Origin: Erysipelotrichaceae bacterium
GTDB lineage: Bacteria; Bacillota_I; Bacilli_A; Erysipelotrichales; Erysipelotrichaceae
DNA: 13,445 bases
NCBI GenBank assembly: GCA_017511325.1
Contig: JAFWKS010000091.1
Span: forward strand, 1-13,445
Reading direction: 5' to 3'
Numbering within the stretch: position 1 is the first letter of the stretch; the number at the start of each line of letters is the position of its first letter. The translations under genes were made by a program, and so were the position numbers. Below the pieces are notes generated by a model. That model did no database searches. It saw nothing but the letters and a program-made list of their open reading frames with translations, and had not been told where the DNA came from. Positions 7,388-13,445 of this stretch are shown here, in pieces.

Positions 7388-7440
7388 TTTAGTTGAAATT
7401 TCAATTTTTTTGAAGTGTTTTGGTTGAACTTTCAACTAAA
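7388..7440. promoter_or_regulatory. Paired palindromic operators, probable MarR-type boxes
   Basis: Box one is the perfect 12-bp palindrome TTGAAATTTCAA (7393-7404). Box two is GTTGAACTTTCAAC (7423-7436), palindromic except for its central pair. The two also form a larger inverted repeat: 7388-7404 matches the reverse complement of 7424-7440 at 16 of 17 positions. Their centres are 31 bp apart, about three helical turns, so two dimers would lie on the same face. Box two contains the -35 hexamer of the promoter. MarR-family dimers bind palindromes of this size, and the gene downstream begins with a MarR domain, so autoregulation is the simplest reading. Confidence 0.65.
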
Positions 7441-7451
7441 TGATTTATAAT
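7424..7451 (+). promoter_or_regulatory. Promoter of the MarR-NrdG / nrdD operon
   Basis: TTGAAC (7424-7429, four of six) and a perfect TATAAT (7446-7451) are separated by 16 bases. Transcription would start near 7458, giving a leader of only about 12 bases. That leaves just a weak AGG (7461-7463) as ribosome binding site. The -35 lies inside the second palindromic box, so a protein bound there would block RNA polymerase. Confidence 0.6.
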
Positions 7452-7469
7452 CAGTAGTACAGGTACGAT

Positions 7470-8615
7470 ATGAGTGAGAAAAATTACCTAAGTTTAGACT
7501 CCTCTATTTTATATCGCTGCAATCAGAAACACTTTGATAAACTGCTCAGCAGATTCGATCTGGGATATACTCATCTGATCCTGCTTACACAGATCTATGA
7601 GAATGAAGGTATCTCCATGAACGAGCTTGCGACCAAGGGTGTCTTTGATAAGGGAACTATCACCAAGTCTATTCAGAGACTTGAACAGTTGTCTTATGTG
7701 CGCATAGAGAATAGCGAAGTAGATAAACGTTCAAAACTTTTATATACGAGCGAGAAAGTGCATCAGATAATGCCTGAACTGTACAGGATGCGCTCAGAAT
7801 GGAATTCCTATCTGAGCTCAGACCTTTCAGCCGCGGATCTGGATACCTACAATTTCGTGCAGAGCAAGCTCATCGAAAAGGCCCGGGCTTATACGACGGA
7901 TCTTGATGATGAGGGAGTGCGCTTCTATGGCTTGCAGAAACTGACATTGCTGGACTATCCCGGCAACATGGCCTGCACGGTCTTCACCGGCGGCTGCAAT
8001 TACCGCTGTCCTTTCTGTCACAACAGGTCACTGGTCTTTCTTAACGAGAACGACTCGGAGATCTCGACTGAGGACATCATGGATTATGTCAGGAACAGAA
8101 GAAAGGTCCTTGATGGCGTATGCATAACCGGCGGTGAGCCAACATTGCATAAAGGCCTTAAGAACTTTATCAAGGGCATCAAGGAACTTGGTCTCAAGGT
8201 CAAGCTTGATACCAACGGATCAAACTTTGAGGTTGTAAAAGGCCTCGTTGAAGAAGGACTGGTCGATTATATCGCGATGGATATAAAGAACTGTCCGGAA
8301 AAATACCCAGCAACGATCGGTCTGGCGTCTTATGATCTAAGTGAAGTAATAAAGACGAAAGACTATCTGCTTGAGGGTCATGTGGATTATGAATTCAGAA
8401 CGACAGTCGTGAAGCAGTTCCACGAAGTCGCAGATATCGTCAAGATCGGTGAATGGATCAAGGGAGCCAGACACTACTATCTGCAGAACTTTGAGGACCA
8501 CGGTTCGTGTATCCAGGAAGGCTTGAGTGAGGTTGGCTTAGAAACACTGGAACTGATGAAGACGAGTGTCGAAAAATATGTGGAAGATGTGGAATTAAGA
8601 GGGGTAAAGGAGTGA
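7470..8615 (+). CDS. nrdG: MarR-family regulator fused to anaerobic ribonucleotide reductase activase (NrdG type)
   Basis: This 381-residue protein joins two domains normally found on separate proteins. Residues 1 to about 145 form a MarR-type winged helix: helix-turn-helix around 48-77 with recognition helix DKGTITKSIQRLEQ, wing 84-95 with the characteristic D85-K-R87, then a long dimerisation-type helix. Residues 150-381 are a radical-SAM activase. It has the NrdG2-like lead-in KLTLLDYPG and the [4Fe-4S] cysteines 176, 180 and 183 (CNYRCPFC). The SAM-binding GGEP is at 221-224. The activase half should install the glycyl radical on NrdD, encoded four bases downstream with its ribosome binding site inside this gene's end. 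The frame is unbroken across the junction. The promoter has two palindromes suited to the MarR half. I recall no characterised protein of this design. Confidence 0.88.
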   Translation: MSEKNYLSLDSSILYRCNQKHFDKLLSRFDLGYTHLILLTQIYENEGISMNELATKGVFDKGTITKSIQRLEQLSYVRIENSEVDKRSKLLYTSEKVHQIMPELYRMRSEWNSYLSSDLSAADLDTYNFVQSKLIEKARAYTTDLDDEGVRFYGLQKLTLLDYPGNMACTVFTGGCNYRCPFCHNRSLVFLNENDSEISTEDIMDYVRNRRKVLDGVCITGGEPTLHKGLKNFIKGIKELGLKVKLDTNGSNFEVVKGLVEEGLVDYIAMDIKNCPEKYPATIGLASYDLSEVIKTKDYLLEGHVDYEFRTTVVKQFHEVADIVKIGEWIKGARHYYLQNFEDHGSCIQEGLSEVGLETLELMKTSVEKYVEDVELRGVKE

Positions 8616-8619
8616 CATT

Positions 8620-10998
8620 ATGTACCGCGTAGTAAAAAGAGATGGCAAAGTAGTAGATTTTGATTTAAGCAAGATCTCCGATGCGATCACCAAGGCATTT
8701 GATGCCTGCAAGAAAGATTATCATCCTGATGTGATCAATCTGTTGTCTTTAAGAGTAACAGCAGATTTCTCATCAAAGGTCAAGGATGAACAGGTAACTG
8801 TTGAAGATATTCAGGACTCAGTAGAAAAGGTATTGTCGGAAGCCGGTTATCCGGATGTAGCCAAGGCCTATATTCTCTACAGAAAGCAGAGAGAAAAAGC
8901 GAGAAATATCTCGACAACGATGCTCGACTACAAGAAACTCGTTGATTCATATGTCAATGCGATCGACTGGAGAGTCAAGGAAAACTCTACTGTCACTTAT
9001 TCAGTTGGCGGTCTGATCCTTTCCAACTCCGGTGCGGTCACAGCCAACTACTGGCTTTCTGAGGTCTATGATGAAGAGATCGGCAGAGCGCACAAGGATG
9101 GCGATATGCATATCCATGATCTGTCCATGCTTACAGGCTACTGTGCCGGCTGGTCGCTCAAGCAATTGATCCAGGAAGGCTTAGGCGGTGTCAATGGCAA
9201 GATCACTTCCACACCGGCCAACCACCTTTCAACGCTGTGCAACCAGATGGTCAACTTCCTAGGCATCATGCAGAATGAATGGGCTGGGGCTCAGGCATTC
9301 TCATCATTTGATACCTATCTGGCACCATTTGTCAAGGTCGACAATCTTTCCTACAAGGAAGTAAAGCAGAACATCCAGTCGTTCATCTATGGCGTAAATA
9401 CGCCTTCCCGCTGGGGCACTCAGGCACCGTTCACCAATGTCACTTTGGACTGGACTGTACCGGAAGATCTGGCTGATCAATACTGCATCGTCGGCGGCAA
9501 GACCCTTGATTTCAAATACAAGGACTGCAAGAAAGAGATGGATATGGTAAACAAAGCCTTCATCGAAGTCATGATCGAAGGCGATGCCAACGGCAGAGGT
9601 TTCCAGTATCCGATCCCTACATATTCGATCACGAAGGAATTCGACTGGTCTGAGACCGAGAACAACAAGATGCTGTTTGAAATGACAGCCAAGTATGGTA
9701 CTCCTTATTTCTCAAACTATGTCAACTCCGATATGAAGCCATCTGACATCAGATCGATGTGCTGCAGACTTAGACTTGACTTAAGAGAATTAAGAAAGAA
9801 ATCCGGCGGTTTCTTCGGTTCAGGTGAATCAACAGGTTCAGTCGGTGTCGTAACTTTGAACCTGCCTAGACTTGCCTATCTGGCATCCGACAAGGAAGAC
9901 TTCTACAAGAGGCTTGATAACCTCATGGATATCGCAGCCAGGTCATTGCATGTCAAGAGAGAGGTCATCACCAAGTTACTGGACAACGGACTTTATCCGT
10001 ATACAAAGAGATACCTCGGTACCTTCAACAACCACTTCTCAACGATCGGTCTGGTCGGCATGAATGAGGCGTGCCTCAATGCCAACTGGCTGAGAAAGGA
10101 TCTGACTGATCCTGTTGCTCAGGAATTTGCTGTTGAAGTGCTCAACTACATGAGAAAGAGACTTGTCAACTATCAGGAGATGTATCACGATCTCTATAAC
10201 CTCGAAGCAACACCTGCTGAATCGACAGCTTACAGACTGGCTAAGCATGACAAGGAGAAATATCCTGACATCATCACAGCCGGCAGAAACGGTGAGACAC
10301 CTTACTACACCAACTCATCACACCTGCCTGTAGGCTACACAGAGGATATCTTCTCTGCTCTGGATGTTCAGGATCAGCTGCAGACGCTTTATACTTCAGG
10401 AACAGTCTTCCACTGCTTCTTAGGTGAAAAGCTTCCTGACTGGAAAGCTGCAGCCAACCTGGTAAAGAAGATCTCTGATAACTACAAGCTTCCTTACTAC
10501 ACGATGTCTCCGACTTATTCGATCTGTCCGGAACATGGCTATATCACTGGCGAAGCCTACACTTGTCCAAAGTGCGGCAAGAAGACGGAAGTATGGTCAA
10601 GGATCACCGGCTATTACCGTCCGGTCCAGAACTGGAACGACGGAAAAGTTCAGGAATTCAAGCATCGTAAGGAATACAATATCGAATCTTCAGTCATGAA
10701 GGCCAGAGATATCATGAACGATGTCGCTGAAGCCAAGAAGGAAGAAGAAGTAAAGAAGACTACCGGTTTCGATATCCCGACCATCTATGTTCAGGATCAT
10801 TGTCCTAAGTGCAAGGGCGCTGAGCAGAGACTGCAGATCAGCGGTATCGAACACAGGATCGTCAACTGTTCGCAGGATATGAGTGAAGCAGAAAAACTCA
10901 ATCTGACGGAAACTCCGACGATCGTCGATCCGGATGGAACGATGTTCGTAGGTGCAAACGCTGCCGTTGACTGGATGAAGTACCACAGCAGCAAATAA
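8620..10998 (+). CDS. nrdD: Anaerobic (class III) ribonucleoside-triphosphate reductase with fused C-terminal redoxin
   Basis: This glycyl-radical enzyme makes deoxynucleotides without oxygen. At 792 residues it is longer than the usual 700 or so. Residues 3-93 are an ATP-cone, the allosteric site for dATP/ATP. The catalytic barrel has Cys175 (GYCAGW) and the pair Cys381-Cys382 (SMCCRLRLD), in the positions of the thiyl and partner cysteines. Cys636, Cys649 and Cys652, with His639 nearby, are the zinc-site candidates. Gly664 in RITGYYRPV is the radical glycine. A charged linker (about 700-717) leads to a thioredoxin-fold domain (719-792) with Cys728-Pro-Lys-Cys731 and a cis-proline at Thr765-Pro766. 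The fused redoxin suggests that electrons come from a dithiol and not from formate. AAAGGAG before the ATG is ideal. The upstream activase and downstream trxB fit the pathway. Confidence 0.95.
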   Translation: MYRVVKRDGKVVDFDLSKISDAITKAFDACKKDYHPDVINLLSLRVTADFSSKVKDEQVTVEDIQDSVEKVLSEAGYPDVAKAYILYRKQREKARNISTTMLDYKKLVDSYVNAIDWRVKENSTVTYSVGGLILSNSGAVTANYWLSEVYDEEIGRAHKDGDMHIHDLSMLTGYCAGWSLKQLIQEGLGGVNGKITSTPANHLSTLCNQMVNFLGIMQNEWAGAQAFSSFDTYLAPFVKVDNLSYKEVKQNIQSFIYGVNTPSRWGTQAPFTNVTLDWTVPEDLADQYCIVGGKTLDFKYKDCKKEMDMVNKAFIEVMIEGDANGRGFQYPIPTYSITKEFDWSETENNKMLFEMTAKYGTPYFSNYVNSDMKPSDIRSMCCRLRLDLRELRKKSGGFFGSGESTGSVGVVTLNLPRLAYLASDKEDFYKRLDNLMDIAARSLHVKREVITKLLDNGLYPYTKRYLGTFNNHFSTIGLVGMNEACLNANWLRKDLTDPVAQEFAVEVLNYMRKRLVNYQEMYHDLYNLEATPAESTAYRLAKHDKEKYPDIITAGRNGETPYYTNSSHLPVGYTEDIFSALDVQDQLQTLYTSGTVFHCFLGEKLPDWKAAANLVKKISDNYKLPYYTMSPTYSICPEHGYITGEAYTCPKCGKKTEVWSRITGYYRPVQNWNDGKVQEFKHRKEYNIESSVMKARDIMNDVAEAKKEEEVKKTTGFDIPTIYVQDHCPKCKGAEQRLQISGIEHRIVNCSQDMSEAEKLNLTETPTIVDPDGTMFVGANAAVDWMKYHSSK

Positions 10999-11006
10999 AT
11001 ACAATG

Positions 11007-11026
11007 AGCCCGCTAAGGCGGGCTTT
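11007..11026 (+). terminator. GC-rich hairpin between nrdD and trxB (weak terminator or processing element)
   Basis: AGCCCGC (11007-11013) pairs perfectly with GCGGGCT (11018-11024) around a TAAG loop. Only three T follow before the sequence turns to ATAAAA, so the U-tract is poor. It may terminate part of the transcripts or protect the 3' end of the upstream message. I see no promoter between it and trxB, which begins 17 bases later, so read-through is likely. Confidence 0.55.
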
Positions 11027-11043
11027 ATAAAAGGGAGAACTTT

Positions 11044-11955
11044 ATGGATAAACTGTATGATGTGATAGTCGTAGGCGGAGGTCCGGCAGGACTCACTGCG
11101 GCAATATATGCCTTGAGGAATGGCAAGTCGGTCCTCGTGATCGAGAAAGCGGTCTTTGGCGGACAGATCGTCAATTCACCGAAAGTCGAAAACATTCCGG
11201 GCTTTGCAGAAGTTTCCGGTGATGATTTCGGTGATATGATGCTCAACCAGGTCACTAAGCAGGGCGGCGAAGTCATGTTTGATGAAGCAGTTAAAGTCGA
11301 AAGCAGTATCGATGAAGTTACAATATCTCTTGATATGGGTGAACCTGTCAAAGGCAAGTGTGCGATACTGGCTACGGGAACAACGCACAGGACTTTAAAC
11401 CTGCCAAACGAAGAAGGCCTGATAGGCAAGTCCATCCACTTCTGTGCCGTCTGTGATGGAAACTTCTATAAGGGTAAAAAAGTCGTTATGATCGGCGGAG
11501 GCAATTCGGCTTTTGTCGAGACGAGTCATCTGGTGGATCTGTGTGAGAAGGTGATCATGCTGCAGGATCTGGAGATGTTTACAGCCGAAAAGAAGCTTCA
11601 GGATGCTGTACTTAAAAGAGATAACGTCGAGACGCATGTCAATACGAGGATCATGGAATATGTGCTGACTGATGGAAAACTCAGCGGTGTGAAATATCTG
11701 GAAAACGGTCTGGAGAAAACAGCTAACTGTGACGGTGTCTTTCTGGCTGTCGGTCTGATACCGGATAATGACAGATTCACGAATGTGGCGGATCTTGATG
11801 AAAGAGGATACTTTAAAGCTGATGAGTATGGTCTAACCAGGACAAGCAATATCTTCGTGGCAGGAGACTGCCGCAGCAAGAAACTCAGACAGGTCGCAAC
11901 GGCATGTTCTGATGGAGCCAACGCCGCGATCGAAGCCTGCAGATATCTCGGATAA
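11044..11955 (+). CDS. trxB: Thioredoxin-reductase-like flavoprotein lacking the NADPH 2'-phosphate motif
   Basis: A 303-residue protein with the full architecture of low-molecular-weight thioredoxin reductases. FAD binding is at G11-G12-G13-P-A-G16, the redox pair is Cys134-Ala-Val-Cys137-Asp, and a second dinucleotide fold starts at G151-G-G-N-S-A156. The C-terminal FAD motif VAGDCRSKKLRQVATA is intact. The HRRxxxR segment that holds the NADPH 2'-phosphate in Escherichia coli TrxB aligns here with Q174-D-L-E-M-F-T180, so all three arginines and the histidine are gone. It may use NADH, or ferredoxin like the clostridial flavin-type enzymes, but not NADPH in the usual way. It probably reduces the redoxin domain of NrdD, encoded just upstream, and perhaps a separate thioredoxin. 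GGGAG six bases before the ATG supports the start. Confidence 0.9.
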   Translation: MDKLYDVIVVGGGPAGLTAAIYALRNGKSVLVIEKAVFGGQIVNSPKVENIPGFAEVSGDDFGDMMLNQVTKQGGEVMFDEAVKVESSIDEVTISLDMGEPVKGKCAILATGTTHRTLNLPNEEGLIGKSIHFCAVCDGNFYKGKKVVMIGGGNSAFVETSHLVDLCEKVIMLQDLEMFTAEKKLQDAVLKRDNVETHVNTRIMEYVLTDGKLSGVKYLENGLEKTANCDGVFLAVGLIPDNDRFTNVADLDERGYFKADEYGLTRTSNIFVAGDCRSKKLRQVATACSDGANAAIEACRYLG

Positions 11956-11956
11956 T

Positions 11957-11984
11957 AAAACTCGGATCACGATCCGAGTTTTTT
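11957..11984. terminator. Bidirectional terminator between trxB and corA
   Basis: An 11-bp perfect stem pairs 11957-11967 with 11972-11982 around a CACG loop. Four A at the left foot and six T at the right (11979-11984) give each strand a U-run. The corA stop codon (11983-11985) overlaps the right foot. This ends the ribonucleotide reductase operon. Confidence 0.85.
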
Positions 11985-12888
11985 ATTGAAACCACTTTTT
12001 CTTTTTAAAATAGATAAGCATAACGATGACGATCGTCAAGCTTATGGCAATGATTACATAATAGGAATAATGCCACTGCAGTTCTGGCATGTTTCTGAAG
12101 TTCATTCCATACCATCCGGCGATCAGGTTGAGCGGCAGGAAGATCGTCGTCACGACTGCGATAGCGGTATTGACGTCGTTCTGTCTCATGTCGATCATGT
12201 CTTTGCGCAGGTCTCTTATCTCTTGCGAATATTCTCTGATATTTGAGGCAAAATCGTAGAGCCGTTTCACACGGTCCAGATAGAACATCAGATATTGGAT
12301 CAGTTCCTGGTCAAAAAGACCGTTTTCATTTTCGATCATTTCACTGAGCACGTTTTCCAGCTGTTCATAACAGATCATGTATTTCCTGATTATGCTTCTG
12401 ATCTCGGCGAGCCTTACTGATGAGATCTGGACCTTTCTGGAAAGTTCATTCTCCATTGCATCGAGTTCCGTTTCCAGTTTGGTAAAGAAATCGATATCAT
12501 CTTCGGTAAGATCATCCATGAAGTCGTAAAGAAATCTGAAGGTAGATGTCGAAAAACTGCTTTTCTTTCTGGACATCGACTTGAGGATACTGCTTACAAA
12601 ATTGCCGTCGTCAATAAAGACGACACGCTGCTTATCCAGGAAGAACCCAAAGAAGTGTTCTGTATTATCGGTATCGGGGACAAGAAAAGTCCCTCTGATC
12701 GAATCATGATCGAAGATGGCTTTAGTGAGCTTGCCGTAATTTTCCTCGATACCTTCGATATCACACTCCGGATCAAGGCTTTGGGAAAGCTCTTGCCATC
12801 TGCTGCTGTTTATGATCGATACAAAAGGACCTGACAGTTCCTCAGATCTTTCATACGGTTTTAGAGATTCATTCAATGAATAGTACAT
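11983..12888 (-). CDS. corA: CorA-family divalent cation channel (magnesium transport)
   Basis: This 301-residue protein has the CorA plan: a large soluble N-terminal domain rich in long charged helices, then two transmembrane segments at the extreme C-terminus (about 241-259 and 276-293). The signature Gly261-Met-Asn263 sits in WYGMNFRNMPEL between them, forming the selectivity entrance of the pentameric channel. The basic tail KKKKWFQ follows TM2. The family mainly carries Mg2+, with Co2+ or Ni2+ as possible alternatives, and some members export zinc. The substrate cannot be settled from sequence. AGGAG lies 11 bases before the ATG, slightly far but usable. The gene is convergent with trxB and has no evident link to it. 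Confidence 0.92.
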   Translation of the reverse strand: MYYSLNESLKPYERSEELSGPFVSIINSSRWQELSQSLDPECDIEGIEENYGKLTKAIFDHDSIRGTFLVPDTDNTEHFFGFFLDKQRVVFIDDGNFVSSILKSMSRKKSSFSTSTFRFLYDFMDDLTEDDIDFFTKLETELDAMENELSRKVQISSVRLAEIRSIIRKYMICYEQLENVLSEMIENENGLFDQELIQYLMFYLDRVKRLYDFASNIREYSQEIRDLRKDMIDMRQNDVNTAIAVVTTIFLPLNLIAGWYGMNFRNMPELQWHYSYYVIIAISLTIVIVMLIYFKKKKWFQ

Positions 12889-12907
12889 AATTATAAGTGC
12901 TCCTGAA

Positions 12908-12935
12908 AATATAAAAACTATCGATTGTTATACAA
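12908..12935 (-). promoter_or_regulatory. Candidate corA promoter
   Basis: On the minus strand, TTGTAT (complement of 12930-12935) and TATATT (complement of 12908-12913) are separated by 16 bases. They match consensus at four and five of six positions. The whole element overlaps the terminator of the gene upstream, so termination and re-initiation would share the same 40 bp. Confidence 0.4.
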
Positions 12936-12947
12936 TTGATAGTTTTT
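12913..12947 (-). terminator. Terminator of the nucleotidyltransferase-like gene
   Basis: A 15-bp stem pairs 12913-12927 with 12933-12947, with one G-T mismatch that is a wobble pair on one strand. The loop is TTATA. Read on the minus strand it ends in five T followed by further AT-rich sequence. It lies 13 bases after the stop of the gene at 12961. Confidence 0.75.
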
Positions 12948-12960
12948 TAGATCATATGAG

Positions 12961-13445
12961 TTATTCAAACAAGATGTCAGGATAGGTTCCGTTATCTTTC
13001 AAGGCTTGAATCTTGGCAACGACGACCGGTTTGTCTTCTTTGTATGTGACACCGAACCATGAATCATTTGAAGTCAGGACTTTGACTTTGCAGTCGTTGT
13101 TTCTGATCATGACACCTACGTGGTTTGGAAGCAAAGCTTCGTATTTGAGCGGATTGTTTCTGATGCCCTCTTCGATCTCGCCAGCGAAGATCTTGTCCAG
13201 TCTCTTGATCGTGGCAGGAGTGAAGCCCCAGAAGTTCATGGAGACCGGTGTACCCATCTGCAACGGTTTGTATTCTTCGTTTTCTTCAAATTCAACACCG
13301 TCATGTTCCTTGTTCCAGCGGATGTTCATGACTTCCTTGATGCTTGTAAGATAGCCGTCTTCGCTGGTGTGGCAGACTCCTCTTGTTACAGTGCCGTTGT
13401 CACTGAGTGTATTTTCAACTTTATAGCCGACCATGCAGCAGGTAT
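12961..13445 (-). CDS. Sugar-phosphate nucleotidyltransferase-like protein, C-terminal part (5' end beyond the window)
   Basis: The visible 161 residues are open to the right edge, with T-C-C preceding MVGYKVENTL in frame. The Met at 13434 is therefore probably internal and the true start lies outside. The sequence matches, from memory, the C-terminal half of NTP-transferase-fold proteins common in gut Firmicutes and Bacteroidetes. Features are the MVGYKVENTLSDNGTVTRGVC strand-turn region, the MNFWGFTPATIKRLDKIF helix start, and the terminal SWFGVTYKEDKP segment. These proteins resemble glucose-1-phosphate or N-acetylhexosamine-1-phosphate nucleotidyltransferases. The N-terminal nucleotide-binding loop that would confirm this is not in the window. 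The stop TAA is at 12961-12963, followed by a good terminator. The exact substrate cannot be told. Confidence 0.75.
   Translation of the reverse strand, partial: TCCMVGYKVENTLSDNGTVTRGVCHTSEDGYLTSIKEVMNIRWNKEHDGVEFEENEEYKPLQMGTPVSMNFWGFTPATIKRLDKIFAGEIEEGIRNNPLKYEALLPNHVGVMIRNNDCKVKVLTSNDSWFGVTYKEDKPVVVAKIQALKDNGTYPDILFE

Noticed and set aside
7518..7520. Cys17 of the MarR domain as an OhrR-like peroxide-sensing cysteine
   Set aside because: It lies in the first helix, but when the following TY-type segment is aligned it falls about nine residues later than Cys15 of OhrR, so equivalence is not supported.
11025..11435. Reverse open frame of 136 codons
   Set aside because: Antisense shadow of trxB, serine- and threonine-rich in the way reverse frames of flavoproteins often are, and without a start signal.
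13432..13434. ATG at 13434 as the start of a 157-residue protein
   Set aside because: The frame stays open to the window edge, no ribosome binding site is present, and the family's nucleotide-binding N-terminus would be missing, so the Met is probably internal.

Overview
The window looks like chromosome from a low-to-mid GC, anaerobic Firmicute, most like the Erysipelotrichia or a related gut lineage. The reasons are strong AGGAGG-type ribosome binding sites, a class III (glycyl-radical) ribonucleotide reductase, a clostripain-family peptidase, membrane HD-GYP and GGDEF proteins, and U-tract hairpin terminators. I see no phage genes, insertion sequences, CRISPR arrays, tRNAs or rRNAs. No gap without a gene exceeds 300 bases. 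The assignment rests on gene content and style, not on a database search.

Layout. Positions 1-229 hold the probable 3' tip of an unseen gene and its terminator. A 150-residue four-helix membrane protein of unknown function (230-682, +) converges on an 854-residue membrane-tethered C11 (clostripain-like) cysteine peptidase (693-3257, -). A membrane HD-GYP cyclic-di-GMP phosphodiesterase (3505-4824, -) is divergent from a membrane GGDEF diguanylate cyclase (5011-6099, +). Their shared 186-base spacer holds a GTGA-N6-TCAC palindrome of the Crp/Fnr type. A beta-lactamase-fold serine hydrolase (6139-7209, -) follows.

The centre of interest is 7388-11955. A MarR-type DNA-binding domain is fused in one polypeptide to a radical-SAM activase of the NrdG type (7470-8615). 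It lies four bases upstream of nrdD (8620-10998), whose C-terminus carries a fused glutaredoxin-like domain with a CPKC motif. Next, after a small GC-rich hairpin, comes a TrxB-like flavoprotein (11044-11955) that keeps its redox cysteines but lacks the HRRxxxR motif that binds NADPH. The promoter of the first gene carries two TTGAA-N2-TTCAA palindromes 31 bp apart, one of them containing the -35 hexamer. I propose an autoregulated anaerobic deoxynucleotide unit in which repressor and activase are one protein and the redoxin is part of the reductase. The TrxB-like protein may recharge the redoxin using an electron source other than NADPH.

The right end holds a CorA-family divalent-cation channel (11983-12888, -) and the C-terminal part of a sugar-phosphate nucleotidyltransferase-like protein that runs off the window edge (12961-13445, -). 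All three convergent gene pairs share compact bidirectional terminators that overlap stop codons.
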